Below are positions 32,483 to 36,292 of a stretch of DNA of 36,292 nt, in pieces. The notes under the pieces are model-generated. The model was not told the origin of the DNA. It did not search any database and was given only the letters and a program-made list of their open reading frames with translations. Source of the DNA: Deltaproteobacteria bacterium (GTDB lineage: Bacteria; SAR324; NAC60-12); assembly GCA_002685535.1 (NCBI GenBank), contig NYXK01000072.1:1-36292 (forward strand), read 5' to 3'. The position numbers and the translations under genes were made by a program. The number at the start of each line of letters is the position of its first letter. The first letter of the stretch is position 1.

Positions 32483-33533
32483 ATGACCATACTGAGGCAA
32501 TCGTATCTTGGACGAAAGCTAGACAAGCAGCTCTGTCTCCAGAAAGGGGTGCGATCTCATGCAGCCGAATTTGACGATCCCCGCCCCGGTCATATCTCCA
32601 TCTTGCCAGACGAACTTCTCTCTAATATATTGAGCTATATTCCTCCTAAAACCGGGGATTACCTCTGCAAACCCGATCAAAGGAAAGACAGTGTTCCATT
32701 GACGCTCGTCTGCAAAACATGGCGACGCATCGACGAACGAACCCTCTTTCGCAGCATAACGACCCGTCATCCTGCATCATTGATGCTCTCACGCCTGAGA
32801 ACACTGCTCGAAATCTTTGAGACCCGTCCCCATATCCAAGATTATCCACGTGAGGTTCACATCTCGATGCATCGAACTCCCCATCTCCTTCGGGCAAAGC
32901 CCGAGCGCGAAATACTACACCCTCGAAGCGATCCAGCGAATCCTCAATATCCACCACTCATCACTGCAACGCATCACCCTCGGAATCCTCCCCGGAAGTC
33001 CGAAGCATCGCGTTGGGTGCCCTGACTTCTCGCATTTCTGACATCTGGAGAGGCTACAAACGTCAGCGTATAATGTGATACGCTCCGAGACGCCCGTTGA
33101 CGCAGCGAGGAAATTGGCGGCTCCTAAGCTGCGCGGTGCCACGCTGAGTTTCTGGACTGTGGATCAGGATGGTGGTTTGGATCGAGGTCATTTTGGGATG
33201 GAGGAGGGGGTGTGGATGAGACGGTTTGCGGAGGTTAGAAGGAGGGAGGATTTGGGAAGGAGGTTGGAGAAAGTGGTGGTTGAGATGGGTTTGAGAGGGG
33301 ATAGTCCTGCTTGTCTTTATGAACCATTGGGACCGGAGTACTTTGTACGGAGTCCTGTTGAGGATAGGGCGGAGCGGATTGCTTGGCCGTGGAGGTATTT
33401 GGAGGAGGCGAGAGAAGGTGCGATGGAGTTTGGGTTGGAGATTGAGCTTGAGGTGGATTGGACGAGGGAGGAATGGGATAGGATTGTGAGGGGTGAGAAG
33501 TGGGGAATGGTTGATGAGTTAGAGGATCTATAG
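32483..33533 (+). pseudogene. F-box protein gene, broken by a frameshift and a stop
   Basis: The first frame opens at ATG 32483 and encodes an F-box at about residues 38-90 (ISILPDELLSNILSYIP, then VPLTLVCKTWRRIDERTLFR). F-box proteins hand substrates to SCF ubiquitin ligases through Skp1. The homologous-looking sequence leaves this frame near 32865-32880 (after YPREVHIS) and continues in another as CIELPISFGQSPSAKYYTLE. That frame meets TGA at 33039-33041 between DFSHF and HLERLQTSAYN and then runs open to 33533, ending MVDELEDL. CGA to TGA would explain the stop. I could find no GT-AG intron that both restores frame and removes the stop. Two separate lesions point to a recent pseudogene; sequencing error is the alternative. 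The C-terminal part ends with TREEWDRIVRGEKWG, as in many fungal F-box proteins of this long type. Confidence 0.75.
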
Positions 33534-33840
33534 CCTGGAGTGGTTGCGTTGTCGTTGTGAGGAAGGAGGGCCGCTATTACTTGCTTGAGATATCTAATGA
33601 TTTGATACATGGTGGTGCAGAATGCACCGATATAAAAATTAATATGCTCTCATTCGAGTCTGCTGACAAATATATCTACGTCTGTCACTGAGATACTAAT
33701 CACCGAAAAGCCAATGTTTGACCTGCAGTGAGCATACTTTGTTTTATATTTTGATGCATTTTACAGGTCCATCTATCTCGTTCCAGACACATATATACAC
33801 ATCTCCTTATCTACTGTCACCTAGAATACAGTAGCCCCCA
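33534..33840. other. Short gap between convergent genes
   Basis: Three hundred bases between the end of the F-box pseudogene and the end of the permease gene, which converge. It is AT-rich and should contain both 3' ends. No gene or clear hairpin was seen. Confidence 0.5.
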
Positions 33841-35599
33841 CTACCAACAGGCATCCCAAAACCTCTGCATCCTCGTCATCTGCGCCCTCTCCTTCTCGGG
33901 CTCCTCATCCCAATGCCTACACTCCTCATCGACCTCCGCCTTCCCACTAAGCAGATCCGCCTCCGCTGGCACCACAAAGCTCGTCCTCTTCAGCACCTTC
34001 CAAAGCACAAACATGAAACTCGCGAACGCCACGCCGAAATAACTCGTAATGAACCCTTGCGTATCAAACGGCTTAAGCGTATTCCAACCCGAGAATAAGA
34101 CAACGACACAGCCGGCCCCGATGGCGAAATAGGCCGTGTAGGGTTGGAAGGGTGCTTTCCATGGGAGGGTGTCCCGGGAGATGCCTTGGGCCTTGAGAGC
34201 CCGGTACCAGCCGATGAAGGTTACGAGGTAGCCTGTATACGAGAGGACGAAGCCGATGGTGGCGAGGTTGACGAACCAGCCGAAGACGGTAACGGATGAG
34301 GAGGACGCGACCATGAATGCCAAGCAGCCGATTAGAGAGGGCACTGCCACGGTATACAGTGGGACGCCGGCCTTGGAGCATTTCTTGAAGATCTGGGGGG
34401 CTTGGCCGTCGAGGGCGAGGGAGTAGAGCGTTCGCGATGCGGCGTATAGGTAGGCGTTTCCGCAGGACCAGGCGGAGAGGAGGATGAGGAAGTTGATAAG
34501 GGAGGGGAGGCCTTCGATTCCCAAGTTCTGGATACCAATGACCCATGGTGAGGCGGCGGCGCCGCTTGAGCCTTCCGCCAGGGCATCAAGCAATCGCTGG
34601 TCGCGGCTTGAGCAGAGGATGCCGACTGCGAAGACGCCCATGACGTAGAATCCGGCGATGCGATAGAACGCACGCTTTGCGACTCGAGGGATCTGGCGAC
34701 GGGGGTTGGCGATCTCACCAGCTGCTAGGGCGAGAAGGTCGGGTCCGGCGACGGAGAAGGCGGCGTAGAGGACGACCTTCCACCATCCCAGAAATTCGCC
34801 CAGAGAACCGGTCGTCCAGTAAGCATGGATGAAGTCTCCATTCTTCCAGTGACGGAAACCGTAGGCATCGTGTTTGGGATTACCTCCTACCATTGTGATG
34901 AAGGTTAGGAGGATGAGGCCGACGATCAGAAGGATTTTGGTGGACTATTGGATGTGTGAGCTTGGGTAGAAAGGTGAGCGGGAAATTAACCTACCGCCAT
35001 GATGAATTCTGATTCGCCGTACCACTGGACAGCGAAAACGTTGGCAGCAATCATCACTACTAGAGCTAGGGCAACCCAAGCAGCTGGATTAGTCTTGTCA
35101 TCCCAGAATGAAATGACAGTTGCGACAGCCGACAGCTCTGCACAGAGCAACATAGCAGCAGTGTAGAAGTACGTCCATCCAAGAGCGAATCCAAATGCCT
35201 CATCGACGTAGCGTTTCGCGAACTCGAAAATAGATCCGCGAATGGGGAGGTAAGTTGCCATTTCTCCAACGCATAAATTGCAGGGCCAGATGAAAGCAAT
35301 GCAGTAGGCGATGTATCCGAGCACCAAAGATAGAGGTCCAGAGGAGCGAAGGGAGCCACCGATTCCGACGAACAGTCCAGTACCGATACTTCCTCCGAGG
35401 GCCATCAATTGGACGTGGCGACCTGAGGAGTGTTAGATGAGAGATTTGAGATACATCACGAGAAAATATGGAGCTCACCTGATAGACCACGTTTTGTCTG
35501 TCCGAAGACAGGATCGACGTGGACTTCATTGTAGACAGGATTATTGTCGTCTGACACAGAGCGCGTTGAAGGCGCCTTGGTAGTCTTTTCAGGATCCAT
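33841..35599 (-). CDS. Amino-acid permease, fungal AAT/YAT family
   Basis: Exons 35599-35479, 35422-34995 and 34944-33841; introns of 56 and 50 nt, both GT-AG; 1653 nt, 550 residues, standard for the family. The start is the ATG in TTCACCATGG; the frame upstream is unlike coding sequence. A soluble, acidic N-terminus (MDPEKTTKAPSTRSVSD) is followed by the family signature GRHVQLMALGGSIGTGLFVG at the first membrane helix and about 12 helices in all; GEMATYLPIRGS, the LYAAFSVAGPDLLALAAGE segment and NPRRQIPRVAKR are conserved family blocks. The C-terminal cytoplasmic tail ends RMQRFWDACW. These plasma-membrane proteins take up amino acids by proton symport. The exact substrate cannot be assigned. 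A TATA box lies at 35673-35678, and several GATA motifs farther upstream would fit nitrogen control. Confidence 0.95.
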
Positions 35600-35672
35600 G
35601 GTGAAGTGAAAGGTGACTGACGGAAGCGAACTTGAGGAAGAAACCGTACCAGTGCGGGGGAATGTTTGTATA

Positions 35673-35678
35673 CTTATA
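35673..35678 (-). promoter_or_regulatory. TATA box of the permease gene
   Basis: TATAAG in the context AAGGTATAAGTATAC on the minus strand, 74 nt upstream of the ATG at 35599. Confidence 0.45.
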
Positions 35679-35753
35679 CCTTCATCGATCCACAGGATCA
35701 TATGGATTTAGTAATTACCCCTTGTTCTCCCCCGCGGGCAACGGGCAATGGAC

Positions 35754-36115
35754 GATAAGAGAGGGGTGGTAAGGAGGCAACAACCTACCGTAACCAGATA
35801 CCAGATACCTACTTACCTGCAAGCAATCCATGCATGCTGCACAGCGATTGTTCATTTCCATATCGTAAAGAAACATGCAATCGTTCCATGGGATTACCAT
35901 ATCGGGTAGATACGGCCACCGTTCAAACCCAAACAGCCATCACTCCATATCGCATCTCTCATATCTCTCTTATCCAAGTCGTGCTTTTGGCCTTGACTCG
36001 TCAGACTCGTCAGACCCATCGAGATAAACACGGAAAAGGCCCAAAAAGAGATTTCACTGCCGATAGATATATCTTGGCTGTGCCTTGGCGCTGAGTTTTG
36101 CTTGTCAGAGATAAG
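35754..36115 (+). promoter_or_regulatory. Cluster of GATA-factor (HGATAR) motifs upstream of the permease
   Basis: GATAAG at 35754 and 36110, GATAA at 36023 and GATAG at 36062, all on the plus strand. AreA/NIT2-type factors, which activate nitrogen-uptake genes in fungi, bind HGATAR. A stretch of this length would hold about one or two matches by chance, so four is only a mild excess; function is inferred mainly from the permease next door. Confidence 0.25.
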
Positions 36116-36292
36116 ATTTCTGGCTTCCGGATAGCTGCCGTGAACCAATGGGCTGTTGGGAGACTCGGCAATTCCGAGAAGAGTGGGATGGCGGATACGC
36201 AATTCGCTGCCGATGGGTTTTGACGGGTTCGGGGAATTGAGTTAGGGGCGACAGTAGGGCTGTGCGCTACTGATATTGTTTTTCGGAGCGAA

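Larger units (their letters stand above)
35600..36292. other. Upstream region of the permease to the window edge
   Basis: About 690 nt with the permease promoter (TATA at 35673-35678, GATA motifs farther out). Frames of 61 to 102 codons are present on both strands, but none has a recognisable domain. Confidence 0.5.

Overview
The window is nuclear DNA from a filamentous ascomycete (Pezizomycotina). The genes carry short introns (about 45-130 nt) with GT..AG ends and CTGAC-like branch sites, start contexts such as CACCATGA and TTCACCATGG, and mono-exonic stretches of very different length. The gene set (glyoxal oxidase, GH28 pectinase, small secreted cysteine-rich proteins, GPI-anchored Ser/Thr-rich protein, P450, F-box protein) fits a plant-associated or saprotrophic fungus. 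A leotiomycete is my guess, but the sequence alone does not fix the class.

Layout. 1-1518: no intact gene, with an ankyrin-repeat scrap at about 551-661. 1519-3457 (+): five-exon secreted copper radical oxidase (glyoxal oxidase type), apparently with one GC-AG intron. 3458-7449: 4 kb without a supportable gene. 7450-8443 (-): secreted, GPI-anchored protein built of two 6-Cys repeats. 9081-10758 (-): six-exon GH28 exo-polygalacturonase-like enzyme. 11930-13704 (+): six-exon cytochrome P450. 14979-16944 (+): two-exon 638-residue protein of no family I recognise, cysteine-rich at its C-terminus. 18455-18922 (+): four-exon, 96-residue secreted cysteine-rich protein (effector-like) that only appears after splicing. 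18923-22036: gene-empty. 22037-23205 (-): mitochondrial phosphate carrier. 24338-30451 (-): intronless 2037-residue coiled-coil protein of unknown function. 32483-33533 (+): F-box gene broken by a frameshift and a stop. 33841-35599 (-): three-exon amino-acid permease. The right end is upstream DNA of the permease.

Two parts can be told apart. The left half (1.5-19 kb) is accessory in character: four secreted or surface proteins, a P450 and an orphan enzyme-like protein, separated by long empty stretches and relics. Glyoxal oxidase (H2O2 production) and the GH28 enzyme (pectin side) would act together outside the cell on plant wall material; the P450 and its orphan neighbour might form a small metabolic pair. 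The right half (22-36 kb) is mostly housekeeping: mitochondrial phosphate import, a large cytoplasmic rod-like protein, and amino-acid uptake.

The strongest candidates for something undescribed are the orphan 638-residue protein beside the P450, the exact-spacing 6-Cys tandem repeat protein, the spliced 96-residue secreted protein, and the giant coiled-coil protein. All exon models were worked out by eye from splice signals and reading-frame continuity; each sums to a multiple of three.
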